NCBI GenBank assembly: GCA_019055375.1
Contig: JAHQIW010000071.1
Location: forward strand, 186,001-250,000
DNA: 64,000 nt
Source: Parelaphostrongylus tenuis
Taxonomy: Eukaryota > Nematoda > Chromadorea > Rhabditida > Metastrongylidae
Direction: 5' to 3'
In this document: positions 53,080 through 64,000 of the stretch, piece by piece
How positions within the stretch are numbered: position 1 is the first letter of the stretch
Layout: every line of letters starts with the position of its first letter
Translations under genes and position numbers: made by a program
Notes under the pieces: generated by a model
The model's input: only the letters and a program-made list of their open reading frames with translations
Database searches by the model: none
What the model was told of the DNA's origin: nothing

Positions 53080-54090
53080 ACCTATCAGATTATATTGAAT
53101 TTGAATTTGAGAGGTCTCAAAAAATAGTCAAGTAGAAAGTTCTAAAGCAACGCTATTCGTATAAGATGTTAGACTACTCCTACGACTAATAAAAATTTGT
53201 TGCACCAATAAACATCACTTTGTCCACGAAGACCGCTCAACGTTTGGTAAGTGTAAGATTACATTAATTATTACGTGGAAGGACATTTGAATCACCCTCT
53301 TTCGCTTGAAGTCATGTCAGAAGAACACATTGCAAAAAGCTGCATATTTCGCGTGATGGTGACGCATTTGTCCTTGCGACTCGATTTTAGAAATATGGCG
53401 TTTACCCAGGACGCTCCAGGAGATTTGCGCTTCGATATTCTTGACTCCTGCAGCGGGATCGTGGCTTTCGCTACAAAATCATGACTACTGTGCTTTCGTG
53501 TCCTTTGTCAATGTAGAGCAATGCTTTGTCGGATCTCACGTATACCAAGTAGACCGTCTTTCATGCGGACATCCAGAGGTTGACCCGTTTCACCAATCTA
53601 TTCTTCACCGCATGCCTATATGTGATTTGAGTTTATTGTATTCGAATAGAACTTCAGCCATAGCCACCAAACGACAGCAACATCAACTCAGACCAACCTC
53701 GAGTCAGCAAAACAAGTGCAGTATTTGAAATTTACATATATTATAACAAATTCATCATAATGGAGAAGAAAGAAAGCATCTAAGAAGAGGCGAACTGACA
53801 TCCTCTTTGAGACTTGCAACTTTATTTGCCTCTCTATTAGTTGATTTCCTCTTCGTGAAAATTGTGGAATCCGATCGCGATCTACGACACGGATCAAATC
53901 ATCTCGTCTAGAGACTTCTAAGCTGGATAGTGGTTCAGTATTTCCGATCATGAATTAATACAGGCGTTCACCTTTTCCGAAAACCTCGGCCGACTTTGGA
54001 AAAAATCCACATAGAAGATGGCGCATCACCTTCGAGCTCACCATCACCAACAACTACCTATGCTTATCGGCATGGCATTATTGCTCTGAT
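53080..54090. other. Unassigned; one candidate minus-strand frame
   Basis: A minus-strand frame at 53790-53951 (EVSRRDDLIRVVDRDRIPQ) reads like protein but has no identity or clear splice boundaries. Confidence 0.3.
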
Positions 54091-54094
54091 ACTG

Positions 54095-54400
54095 TCATCT
54101 TCTACACGACAGGATATCAAAAATAAGGTGGGCCGGACACGTGATGCGCTCCAACAACTGATGGACGAGAGCCGTCACCGACTGGATTCCTCGGGACGTC
54201 AAGCGCTCTAAAGGAAGAACATGCCCCGCTGGTCCGATTTTTTCACGAAAGCGATAGAAGAAAGATATGATGCTCAGCGAATGCCGAGAGCGAGGAGGAC
54301 CCACTGGGCTACTCTTGCACGCGACAGGGAAAAATGGAAGCGTTACTGGTATCCACTCGAGTCACTCGACGATCAACGGGACGACAGGTGACAGGTGACT
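54095..54400 (+). mobile_element. RTE 3' end fragment
   Basis: Plus strand: ARQDIKNKVGRTRDALQQ in one frame and KIRWAGHVMR-type coding in the other, then 'gactggattcctcgggacgtc' and the same ending as 38250-38480 ('gactcgacgatcaacgggac'). Confidence 0.75.
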
Positions 54401-54429
54401 GTCATCTTGGAGCTCCAGGGTTGCATGAG

Positions 54430-55650
54430 ATTCTTGCCTAATCATTAAAATCTCAAAAAAATTGAAAAGGTGCATTAGTTTGCACTTTTCTTCAGCACTA
54501 CTGCGGACATTCGGTTTCCAAGAGTCTCAAGCTTTCATGAACTCTTGTTTCTTTTTATGTTCACATCCGAATATACAGCGAACTCTTAGTGCAAATTGCA
54601 AAAACAAAGTGCATCGCATGCAAAATGAATGTATCCGAAGGAAAAGAAAAATGAGGAGCATCGAAAAAAGACCGAAAAGAGAAGATGAAAAAAAAATGAA
54701 AATCTTTATACGACATTCACTTACGAAAAAGGAAAAAGAGAGTAAAGATTTATGCAATAGTCACTTTAGCCCATAGAAACCATTCAAGCATCTTCCGCAG
54801 TACCCTCATTGTTATCCGTGAAAGTAAAAACGATCTCAAATAAGTACAGCACCAAAATATTTACGACAAACAGCTGAAAAAACCAGTCTGTGAAAGCAAG
54901 CAAATCAATTTACGCATGTAAAGCAGCGACGAACGACTTCGCTCTTCAATTCCTATACGATTTCCATACATTTCCGCTCCATTCCCATTCGCGAGGAACG
55001 CAGCATTAGATATGCCGCTGACCAGGCCTCTGGTCAAAAAAAAATCTCAAGCCTTCAGGATCGGGGTTATTGATCCCGGACTTGATTGGGAAAAGTTCGC
55101 TCAAATCCACAGAAGTTGGGTGGCCGTCTTTGGCGAAAACTAATGAACGTCTTACTTCAGCCATTGCACGACCCCAGGGGGAATCAAACTGACAAGGATT
55201 CAACGACGCTCATAAAGAAGAAAAAGTGCTCAAGTTATAGCCGACCCACACCCGCATCAGAAGAACATTGTGGATGACAGATGGAACACAACAAATCGAG
55301 TGAGGAGGATGTTGAGATAAACACAAAAATGTGAGCTGGATTAGTTTTCAAGAATGAAAATACGAATAATCTTGATTTTTTTCCCACATCTCATGCAATT
55401 CTCTTTGTTTAAAGTGGTTTTTTCTTTGTTTGCTATAGTTCTGATCTGAGGCGATTTAATTAGTTAAACAAATCAATATCCTTTTCAATCAGCTTATTTA
55501 GAATGAATGGCTCTGTACACTAACAGGAGTGTTTCTACTAGACAACGATTCGTTGTGATTGAAAAAAACTAAGGTAAGGAAAAGAAAGCCGTCATCAACT
55601 AAAGCCACTAGTATTCAACAGTGAGGAAGGATTTTTCTGACTCTGACTTG
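54430..55650. other. Nothing secure
   Basis: Lysine-rich short frames on both strands at 54460-54780 have no identity. No repeat family could be matched. Confidence 0.35.
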
Positions 55651-55654
55651 TGGT

Positions 55655-55850
55655 CACCAAATCGAGCCCGTTGACGGCTGGTTGTTCACAGTTTTTGTGC
55701 GTTATATCGTAGAAAAAGTGATAGAAGAGTAATAGCAGAACAAGCTGACGTAGCGGTAGCACGGGCCTCTGGTGCGGGTGTGAAATTCGGGTTCAATCCC
55801 ATCTGATGTAGGAGTTATCAAGTTATTCAGCATTCTTGGATATATAAACA
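55655..55850 (+). repeat. tRNA-derived SINE family 3
   Basis: Head GACGTAGCGGTAGCAC, B box GGGTTCAATCCCATC, and the upstream block 'cgttgacggctggttg' that is also present at 7447 and 49018. Confidence 0.82.
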
Positions 55851-55989
55851 CGTCATAAAAGCGGAAAAATAAAATTTTTAGCAGAAAGAGATGTGATTCG
55901 TTATCATAACGCAGAAGACTTTTTACTTTGACAGTGTTTTCGCTTTACTTTGTGATAAGACTACGATTTTATTGGAAGATAAATCAGAG

Positions 55990-56270
55990 CATAGATCGAG
56001 AACTGCACTTCTTAGACTGTCTTTAGGTGGTTGGTCGACTAATCGTACGATTCTCTGCCACTTTGGAAGAATCGATCTGCGTATCATCAAACTTGCGAAT
56101 CAAGAAAGCTAGCAGACGCTACCGCAGACGAACTGCGAACTCATAGCAGTTATCTCGAGTCAGACTGTTAATGTGGAGAGAAAGCCACATAGCGTCTTGT
56201 CGCAGTGGAGTGTACTCCCGAATCAGGTCACCTATACAGATGGGACCCATCGAAGGGCCGATATAGAAGA
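55990..56270 (-). pseudogene. Broken coding relic, unidentified
   Basis: Reverse strand reads DLIREYTPLRQDAMWLSLH, INSLTRDNCYEFAVRLR, one TAG, then RLLAFLIRKFDDTQIDSSK and a stop. Protein-like composition on both sides of a single stop suggests a dead gene or transposon ORF. Family not recognised. Confidence 0.35.
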
Positions 56271-56755
56271 GTTTCTAGTTCTTTTCAAAACATTTCCTAC
56301 AATGAAATCCAGATATTCGGAAGTATAACTCCTCTTTTTAGCCGCTTTCTCTTCCTTCTCTTACTGGTCTTATCGCTGTTCTTATACAGTATCGCTTTGC
56401 AAATTTAATCAAGGAATCGTCGGAACACCAGCTGCATTAAAATCTATATGGGCATTAGAATCAAAAACGAAGACAGCTAAGTTTCTGGACTAGTGGCTGA
56501 ATAAATTCAGATTTATTGCGAAATTTGTTCTATAAATGAACAAATTTAGAGCAAATAGTTAACCTACATGAAAGCACCAACCTCTCATTGACGAAAAAAC
56601 ATGTTGAGACGAGATGATAGTGAAATTTCCGTTAAAAGAAAGACTAATCTCATAAACTACTGACAGCCAAAATTTCACTTCAAGCAAGTAGTAGAATATT
56701 CAATGAGAGTAGTAATCTGGGCCGCTCTGATTTTCAATTCATTTTTATCAAGTTG

Positions 56756-56985
56756 GGGCGCCATGCCCGAGTGGTTGTGATGCACGTCGCGGCGCGTGTA
56801 GCCAAGCTCCACCCCAACTCTCTCCGGCACTCAACAAAAACGCCTTTTGGAACGCCACAGCCAGGCTAATCTCAAGATTGTTAGGAGACTCGCTCAACCA
56901 CTATTCTATGCCGTTCAAGAAGAAAACGAAAAAAACCATTTGGATACTAGAAGTACTGGTATCCGCACAGTAAAAAAAACACTGT
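56756..56985 (+). repeat. tRNA-derived SINE family 2
   Basis: Head CCATGCCCGAGTGGTTGTG, body with 'ctctccggcactcaac', tail 'agtactggtatccgcacagt'. Confidence 0.85.
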
Positions 56986-57170
56986 GATGACGGATTAAAT
57001 CAAGTTCTAGAGCTTATCAAACAAGTACCAGGCGTACTACTCACACTATAAATCACCAGTCTAATTATGGAATTTTGAGTGTTAGCTTTCGTTCTCGTAA
57101 AGGCTCGATGAAATTGGAATTACTCATAGAAGTGAGTTATCGCAGTTTGGTTAGAATTTTGTAAGCCTAC

Positions 57171-57281
57171 CAAGAGACGACTGGGCGAAATCAACGCTAA
57201 ACTTCTTAATTTCCTTATAGTTGGCCTTATCTTCAAAACTTAATACATGTTGGAAACGGTAGAATATCAACTTGTAAATAT
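57171..57281 (-). CDS. Gene C exon
   Basis: 111 bases between CTTCAG and GTAGGC. The two-base prefix completes the one base left by 57769-57851. The acceptor is directly preceded by a long CA tract (the GT repeat on the plus strand). Confidence 0.6.
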
Positions 57282-58864
57282 CTGAAGTGTATGGTGTGTA
57301 TGGGTGTATGTGTGTTGGTGTGTGGAGTATGTGTATGTATGTCTGTATCATACGTGGTGTGTGTGTGTGTGTGTGGTGTGTGTGTGTGTGTGTGTGTGTG
57401 CGCCAGTTACAGTATATCTTACATCAAGCGTCGAATTCGAATCATGTTCAACTTCAGAACTAAAAACAAATGGACCAACATATTCAACTCTACTATGTTT
57501 TTTTTTTATAAATTTTCATTTCTACTACTCTTTCCTATATGATAAAGTTGTGATAAGTCACGGCATCAAACACAAAATGGCGGAAAGCACTGAGTTTGTA
57601 ATAATCGTGGAAACTATGAATTCAACAAAGCGTAATCCCATTAGCCAACTAGCATAGTAATGAGTCAGATGTGCTACGTTTGCTCGGCCACATTTGCATA
57701 TATGCAAACGTTTTAGTGTTAGATATGAGCTAATATCTAAAGATTAGAGATCTGACGATAAGCCTTACCAGTGGCGGCTAAGTTCTTGTCAAAACCATGA
57801 AAAAGTCGTTTGTGATAGGCTTTGCGCCCTTGAGACTCTGGGCAAAGTTCACTGAAAAGTCAGAGACATAAGAAAGCTTATTCGGTTCACCTTATCATCC
57901 AATAATAGACCATTGTCACAGTTGTTACGAATGGCCAGTTATTTATCTACCTTTATGTCCACGTCCTCTTTTTTGTATGATTACAAAGAGATATGAGTGG
58001 AAAAATGAGTGGTTGGGCGAATGTGCCTTGGTGGTGTAGTGGTAAAGCACGCGTCACCGGATAGGATGAAACGTGGGATCGATTCTCGCCTGAGGCCATG
58101 TTCTTGCTCACCACTCAGTTCTCTTAGGAATTTATGACATCATAACAACGCGAAAAAAAGGCAGTAAAAGTATTAGAGATCAGATATGAGTAAGTTACCA
58201 ACTAAAGGGCATAGTATAGTTATTCATACATGAGCTTTCCTATTAACCTCAGTATTTTGCTGGAAGAGTAGATCTGGTGTTATTATTGGAATTTCTATTT
58301 CAAGATGGCTGACGTTTCGATGAATTTCGTTTTCGTTAGAGCTTGGAAAGATCGAGTTGATGTGCAATCTGGCCACCTAGGTACCTACATAATCCCAAAA
58401 AATCCCAGGGACCTAATTTTTAACTATGGCAAACATATCCTTTCGAACACTCATCGTTCGTTCTTATGGATACTTCAGCTATTTATGGGAACAGGCCGTA
58501 CAGAATTTTGAACGAGGGAAGATTTGTCTAGCTCGGGTGAAAAATCAGCCTGAGGTGTAGTACGAGGTTGGGCAACACTAACGTATTTTTCCTGTAACTC
58601 ACTTTTTTGCTCTTTTAAGTATTTTTGAAAACTAAACATAATTTTTTGAGGCTTCATGTGCTGTTTTTTAGCTTCTTTGCGAGAATAGTAATTTCTACAT
58701 CAAAAACTTTTCCGTTGTTTTAAACATGAGAGAGAAGGGAGTATTCAAAGGAAGCGTAGAGTGTCTAACGAAGCTATTCCCAATGGGATTGGAGTTTAGG
58801 TCTCGGGTATATTCTGTGGGTATGTGAAGTACTTGCCATATTTCAGCTTGATCTTTTTCGTGTT
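57171..58864 (-). CDS. Gene C: partial split gene of unknown function
   Basis: Four minus-strand exons with compatible phases: 58770-58864, 57891-57946, 57769-57851 and 57171-57281. The last two are the firmest; both have canonical acceptors and protein-like, charged sequence (ELCPESQGRKAYHKRLF, GFDKNLAATD, YKLIFYRFQHVLSFEDKAN, YKEIKKFSVDFAQSSL). The family is not recognised. No start or stop was found, so both ends are open. A PLE relic (58290-58760) and a SINE (58022-58175) lie in the intron between the first two exons. It may be a remnant rather than an active gene. Confidence 0.5.
57286..57401. repeat. GT-rich simple repeat
   Basis: Interrupted TGTG/TATG units and a (GT)n run, directly upstream, on the minus strand, of the gene C acceptor. 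Confidence 0.88.
57769..57851 (-). CDS. Gene C exon
   Basis: 83 bases between CTTTTCAG and GTAAGG. Only one frame is open and reads as ordinary protein. Confidence 0.62.
57891..57946 (-). CDS. Gene C candidate exon
   Basis: 56 bases between GGTAG and GTGAAC; hydrophobic (NNWPFVTTVTMVYYWMI). The intron to the next exon would be 39 bases. Phase fits both sides, but the acceptor is weak. Confidence 0.35.
58022..58175 (+). repeat. tRNA-derived SINE family 4
   Basis: Head TGGTGTAGTGGTAAAGC, B box GGGATCGATTCTCGCC, tail 'ccactcagttctcttagg'. Confidence 0.85.
58290..58760 (-). mobile_element. Penelope-like element relic 5, 3' end
   Basis: Reverse strand: FDVEITILAKKLKNS (the PLE C-terminal FEVEITILA pattern) followed by a degraded remainder. 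It ends in the terminal block GCTGACGTTTCGATG...GAGCTTGGAAAGATC at 58305-58352, as in 47140-48215. Confidence 0.65.
58770..58864 (-). CDS. Gene C candidate exon
   Basis: 95 bases after TTTCTTTCAG, ending at GTTAGA (HEKDQAEIWQVLHIPTEYT, DLNSNPIGNSF). Phase 0 at its end fits 57891-57946. Confidence 0.4.
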
Positions 58865-58929
58865 CTGAAAGAAAGAAAAAATGGACTAAACGATAACTAG
58901 GGCGGAATGTATAACGCGTTATAGACACA

Positions 58930-61280
58930 TTGTTTCTGTTTCAAAAAATTAAAGTGAAGAAGAAATTATAAGTGAGTGGCAGGAGTACCCATCAAGTCTT
59001 TGAAATGAATTATGACATTGGAGTACAATAGCGGCAGGATAGGCAATTTTTTTTGTTAGCAAAAGAACTGAACGGGCACAAAACTCAGAAGTAATGTCAC
59101 GTCACACTATTGGAATGAATTTGGATAATGCTACATAAATGGAAAGTGTCATATGCCTTCCCATATTTACTTCTCCAGTCAACAGAAACCTTCCAGGCAC
59201 TGAGAAGAGTCCATTGAAGACAAACTCGAGACAGTTTAGCCCTCTTGAATCTCATAGCATCAATCAGTCCGCAAAACGAAGGCACTTGTATGTGCTCACT
59301 TGCCGTCTAACAATACAAGGTGTCCAGCATAACAAATACATCAGGAACTTGGGAACTTTTAGAGGGGTACTCCTACATTTATAAGTAGTACACAATCCTT
59401 AAGTATCTGGTGAATAGTCATTTTCGCCCTAGTTACATCAGATTGTTTTATATTATCTGGTGTCACAGCTCGTCATCATCTAAAGAGGACTACGAAGGAA
59501 AACAAGCGCCAACCATTCCTTGAGTTTCAAGGCTTATATTTACGCTGGGTTGCGCGACCACAGAGCGACGGACTTTCATCCAGCTAGTCTCTGACGTTGT
59601 GGATGAGGAGCAGCTTGCAGGAGATACCACATGTTCGAGTTTCGTCTTCTGCCGATCATCTCAATCCTTTATATTCTCAGAATACCCAAAAGCTGACACG
59701 AATCCTTTTGGGACGTTTTGAAAATAATCCAGTTGAATAGTGCACCTAAGTACGGTGTGATAGGGATACCTTTTTTACCAATGTAACAATATAGTCCCCA
59801 GCCAACCGAATAAAAATTTTTTGAACAACGTGGAACAACATTTTAATTTTACAAACGAACTTCGGGAACTTTGGTCACTTAAAGTCAAAGGTCTAAAGAA
59901 CTATCATACTATATACATATTACGACTGTACAAATTGTAATTACAAAATTCATACAAACCAACATATAAGCTGATAACATTTCTTTAGCACATCATCAGG
60001 TCTCTCATGGCACTTATACAATGCTGGGACACGTGTCTAGGCATTGCAGACTCATCAGTAGCACTGTGCCTTTCGCTTCAGCCAATCCCTTGCAGGGATA
60101 TAAACCCTCATGATAGGCTCAAGATATGATGTAAAATTATATACGCTCTAAACAGAGTATATAAAAATCAGTCGAATCTAAATGTGTGACTCATATAAAC
60201 CCTTAATTCGACCACGCTAAGAAACGCATGAGTAGACTGAAAAAGTAGAGAACAATTACTGATTGGGTGATGAATTGATGAATCGATAACTAATGAATGA
60301 TTGGAAGAGAATCGAATAACCGATGTCATGATGAGAGAGAGCGAACCCATCGACTATCAGCTAACAAGTAATTCATCGTTAGATGAACGAATAAATTTTG
60401 AGAAGTGCATGATAAAGAAGGAAATTTTGAAAAATTGAGAGTGTGAAACACTGACAAGACCAAAGACCTTTGAACCAGATAATTAAATTAATTTAATATT
60501 GATCATACCTTTCGTTTTGAGTGTTTTCTAAAGATTAATCTTCGTTTGAAGAAGTTAGCTTTTTGATAAGACACATACTAGAGTATCATTAGAATTCAGA
60601 ATTCGACAAGTTCATAGAAGCGACTTTACTCACTCTGTCGCACCAGTTGTATGTACTGTTTTCATAGCATAGAGTTCGAACTTATGTATATCAGCACATG
60701 AAACATAGAAATTTTAGAAACGAACTCTAAGTTTTTAACTGTTCCCACAACAGTGGCAATTACAAACGCAAACGATACATTGCGGAACATATTCGTACCA
60801 TTTTGGGCAAAATTATTCTAAATCGTTCACGGAGCAGGAGCTTTTAACAAAAAACAGTGGAGGAAATAATGTCATGGACTTTCGTAGAATCAAACTTGGT
60901 CGTGATAAAGTGAGAAGACTTCTACCCTGAGAACACAGATTCGTGAATTCTTTCAAAAATTGCAAAAATTTTTGTAATTTTGACCGAATTAGTGAAGCTC
61001 ACTATTGTACGGATATGTTGATTTGAACCTAGAAGGTGCCAACTATTTTTGCATCATTTGACTCCTATAAGGGATGACGACGTTGCGCAGAGATTAATGA
61101 CTCTCTTTTATGATGTACAAATTACGTCTACTCTGTAAATTATCGAAAACTGAATGATAAAATGAGTAGGCGAGAATTGAAAATGGATCCTCTTTCGGAG
61201 GCAATATGTTCGTCCATGTAGATCCACTAATAATAATGTTTTTGTCTCCCCCATATTTCGAAAAAATGACACATGATTAT
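58930..61280. other. Nothing recognised
   Basis: AT-rich with short open frames only. No repeat family in this window could be matched. Confidence 0.4.
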
Positions 61281-61283
61281 TAT

Positions 61284-61340
61284 TGGGGGAGGGGTCGATA
61301 GGGGGGAGGGGGCGATAGGGGGGAAGGGGGGGGGGGGGGT
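61284..61340 (+). other. G-rich tract with quadruplex potential
   Basis: At least four G-runs of four or more within 57 bases (GGGGGAGGGG, GGGGGGAGGGGG, GGGG, then 14 G), spaced by short loops. Confidence 0.8.
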
Positions 61341-61854
61341 AGATGAACTTTTAGAAAGAAATTTGCTTTCCAGGAACAATTTTCAAGAAAGTCTCACTTT
61401 GCGAACAACTTTCGTATATGAGCAAATTTAGAGTGGCCGAGTTGACGGATTTATTGATAGCATCGGTAGGGGTATTTTGCTGAAAGCCGCAGCCGAGTGC
61501 CATTGGCATAAAAGGGGCGGAACGAGCAGGTAATCGCGTCCGTTGTAAAACTCGGCATGTCTGGAGATTCTGATAACTTTCGTATCCAAAGATCTTTTTA
61601 TCAAAATATTAGTAACTGGAGACAATGGCGATTACGAAAATTAGGAAGGAAATGATGTTAGCAACGGGGACAGTGGTTTTCGTGATTGAGATAGTGTGAT
61701 GGATAAAGGATAAAAAGGTGTACGTGTTTTTTCTGGGCACGCTACAAGCCGTATCACCTTTTTGAGACTAGAAACTTTCTTATATAGTTCAGGAACCCTT
61801 TAATTCAACCAGTCATCAACTATGAGGCAAAGATGACGATTTAAGACGATATGA

Positions 61855-62040
61855 AAAGAATAAAAAAGAATGTTTGAAGCCTAAACGAGGTTGGTACGCC
61901 AGGGCCATACATCGGTGTTTCGCAGATCTCGCCCTCCTCGTCAGTGACCCACGCCCCATATTAAGCCCTTTATTGTAGCAAGGAGGGAGCCGTATGTGGT
62001 GACGGCACAGTGTACAATGACATTGTGCCATCACCACTTC
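61855..62040 (-). repeat. Hammerhead-motif repeat, copy 3
   Basis: Reverse-oriented relative of 16436-16600, with 'atggcccta'-type differences but the same order of blocks: CCATCACC end, the CTTGCTACAATAAAGG hairpin block, core, 'gcgtaccaacct'. Confidence 0.62.
61902..61950 (-). ncRNA. Candidate type I hammerhead ribozyme
   Basis: Read on the minus strand: stem I GGGTCA (61950-61945), core CTGACGA (61944-61938), stem II region (61937-61922), GAAA (61921-61918), stem III CA-CCGA-TG (61917-61910) closed by A18-U09, then UA and stem I UGGCCC (61907-61902). Stem I has six pairs with one G-U; stem III has three pairs and a four-base loop, as in the small stem III of hammerheads in Penelope-like elements. 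Cleavage would fall after A at 61908. Stem II has a G-G mismatch. Prediction by eye only. Confidence 0.5.
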
Positions 62041-62049
62041 TCAGTCGAG

Positions 62050-64000
62050 GATCTCGGCTGGTAAAACAGAATTGATCCATGGCATCGACTGTTTTCAAAA
62101 TCTCGCAATAATCATTCAAAATAATTTTATTTCTTTTGAAATTGTTTTGAATGTTTATTACGATGTTCTAAAACACTCGATGCTATGGATCCTCTTCTAT
62201 AAATTTTTTTGTGTTTTATTATCTCTGAACATAATCGCTTGACATCAGCTTAATCTTCACAACCTCTGCTCTAACGCTGTTGCGTTAAATTGGACCATTT
62301 CATGGAACATGTGTTCTAATTTGCGGAAAACGTTTTGAAAATGCCCCCACGCCACCACTATTGACCACTTTAGGATTCCATTTAGGACTTCAATGGCTCT
62401 CCTATTTCGCCACCCTTCCTGCAACCACTAACTACATATTGATTTGCGAGTGTTGTCTTTGTTCGACACTCATCGCTCTCACAGCTTTTCATCCACTCAT
62501 TGTCAAAGAGGCCTAAAGAGAGTACTGCCGAAAAAAATTTGCACTTCTGAAGTGAATTCAACAGAAAAATTTCTTCAGAACTGGAAGAAAAGTGCACATG
62601 TTTCAATTTTAGTAAAGTGGAGAGCAAACAGATTTCGGTTTTATTGTTCATAAAATCCTCAGGTATGAAGAAATGTAGATGAAGCATCAGAGAAAGTCGG
62701 CAAATCTTTACGATGGCGTATAAATGCTTATATCTCTTAGCGAATTTATAAAACTGCCCTTTCTACTTCATTTCACAAGCAAGAAAACGCTGAGCGAATG
62801 CTAGTCTTGATGTGAACAGAAAATTGTTAATATTAGTAGAAGAGCAGTCAGAATATTCTTCATTTTTCTAAGTATAGAATGACAACGATTTATTGCTTCC
62901 ATGCATCTCTCATCCAGAGTTTTTCACTCTAAAAAAGAAGTTTGAGCAAGTTCCTAAATATTTATTTGAAGTGACAGAATGGACTTCACCTAACATATGA
63001 GATGAAAATTTTGCCAGGAAAAAAAAGAAGAATATGAATTGACTAGCTCTGAAAAGTGCTAAGCTCTGGCCATCTTTTGTGCACAACACCGCCGCTAATT
63101 CATCATTCGAATTAACCCATTGGAATTAGTGCTGTATCGAATCTAATGAAAATATGTGATTCTTGCAAACTTTGCATCTTACCCAAATCTCATTTGGCTT
63201 CTGATTGGCTTTAAAGCTTACAATTCAGAAAAAGTTCAAGGTATCTCACTAAGCACACTGACCCGTAATCAGTAAGCAATAAAGACTTGAGGATTAGTTT
63301 TGAGATCACTGTCCTATTGTTCAGCGAACAGAATGGGAGAAGGTTCAAATAAGCTCCGTGAGTTCAAAAAATCGTCCACCCTGCACATAAAAGGTTGGAG
63401 AGAAAGTTCTGAGAAAATGCTTATAAAACATTCATTTATGGACCTATTACACTTGAACAAAGACAAAAGTGATAGTCAAAGTACTCCTCTTCAACTTCAA
63501 ACACTTTTTGAACCACCTGTATACCGTACTTTTGCCAACTGTGTCTTGCCCTCAAGCCAGATTGATGTGTTCACTTGTCACCATTGCATATGAACCCAGT
63601 AGCCATTCGTGCATCATCAGTAACCCCGTTTGCTTGTTTGTTAACTCTATCTCAAAATAAGTAGATAAATATACCAATCAACTCGGGAGAAGACGGGCTT
63701 TCACATGAGCCCAAAAATACAAAAAATGGCCGACACCAAAAGTTACAAGCACTTTCTTAGAACTTTTTCCCCACCTATTATATCTACACCATACTGCAAA
63801 TGAGGAACATCATGGGTCACGTAGTTGAATGAAATATTTCTCAAGAACAAATCAATATCGGAAAAGCCACGTAACTCTGAATTTATGTAGGAAAGATTTT
63901 TACTCGGAAGGATGGAACGTTGGAATGTATCAACTCAGCCTCACGATCTTTAGTTGAACGAAATCTCGTCTATTTTCCAACCATTGGCCTTCTTCGATCC
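62050..64000. other. Right edge, no gene fixed
   Basis: A minus-strand frame ending at 62382 is open for about 100 codons (see findings). No repeat or exon could be supported otherwise. Confidence 0.35.

Noticed and set aside
57286..57657. Open frames of 83 and 117 codons rich in Val and Cys
   Set aside because: They are translations of the GT simple repeat.
1..64000. CRISPR array, operon or phage-like system
   Set aside because: No regularly spaced direct repeats or bacterial gene order; introns and SINEs show this is an animal genome.

Overview
This is eukaryotic, AT-rich nuclear DNA from a nematode, most likely a strongylid (hookworm-type) species. The grounds are a split TWK-type two-pore potassium channel gene with introns ending TTTTCAG/TTTTAG, and relics of the RTE retrotransposons, Penelope-like elements (PLEs), mariners and tRNA-derived SINEs typical of such genomes. 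The genus is not decided. No bacterial operon, rRNA, true tRNA gene or CRISPR array was seen. All gene models were assembled by hand from reading frame, splice sites and intron phase.

Left part, minus strand. Positions 1287-5065 hold a partial gene (gene B) of unknown function that runs off the left edge. Positions 13274-35892 hold the main gene: 25 coding exons, about 1,240 codons, encoding a K2P channel (two TIGxG filters, four membrane segments, a cap region) followed by a very long cytosolic tail. The tail ends in a domain (DNYCF...WW...FYS...FY, then a RFYSFWKTC block) that recurs in gene B, so the two neighbours share a module in the same orientation. Two one-base frame discrepancies in the channel exons suggest assembly errors or a decaying gene.

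The introns of the channel gene and the 5-12 kb gap are filled with mobile DNA: a decayed RTE copy (8.6-11.9 kb) split by an unclassified repeat, a PLE relic with inverted flanks (13.7-14.85 kb), mariner relics (21 kb and 29 kb), a GC-rich inverted-repeat element (18 kb), and SINEs.

Right part (36-64 kb) is mostly repeats: RTE pieces at 38, 43, 44.7-46.6 and 54 kb, PLE pieces at 44, 47-48 and 58 kb, a mariner piece at 40 kb, and SINEs. A minus-strand gene of unknown identity (gene C, 57.2-58.9 kb) was found from four phase-compatible exons. A short repeat with a hammerhead-ribozyme-like core occurs three times (16.5, 42.6 and 61.9 kb); the minus-strand copy at 61.9 kb folds best by eye. Exons without an obvious signature may have been missed.
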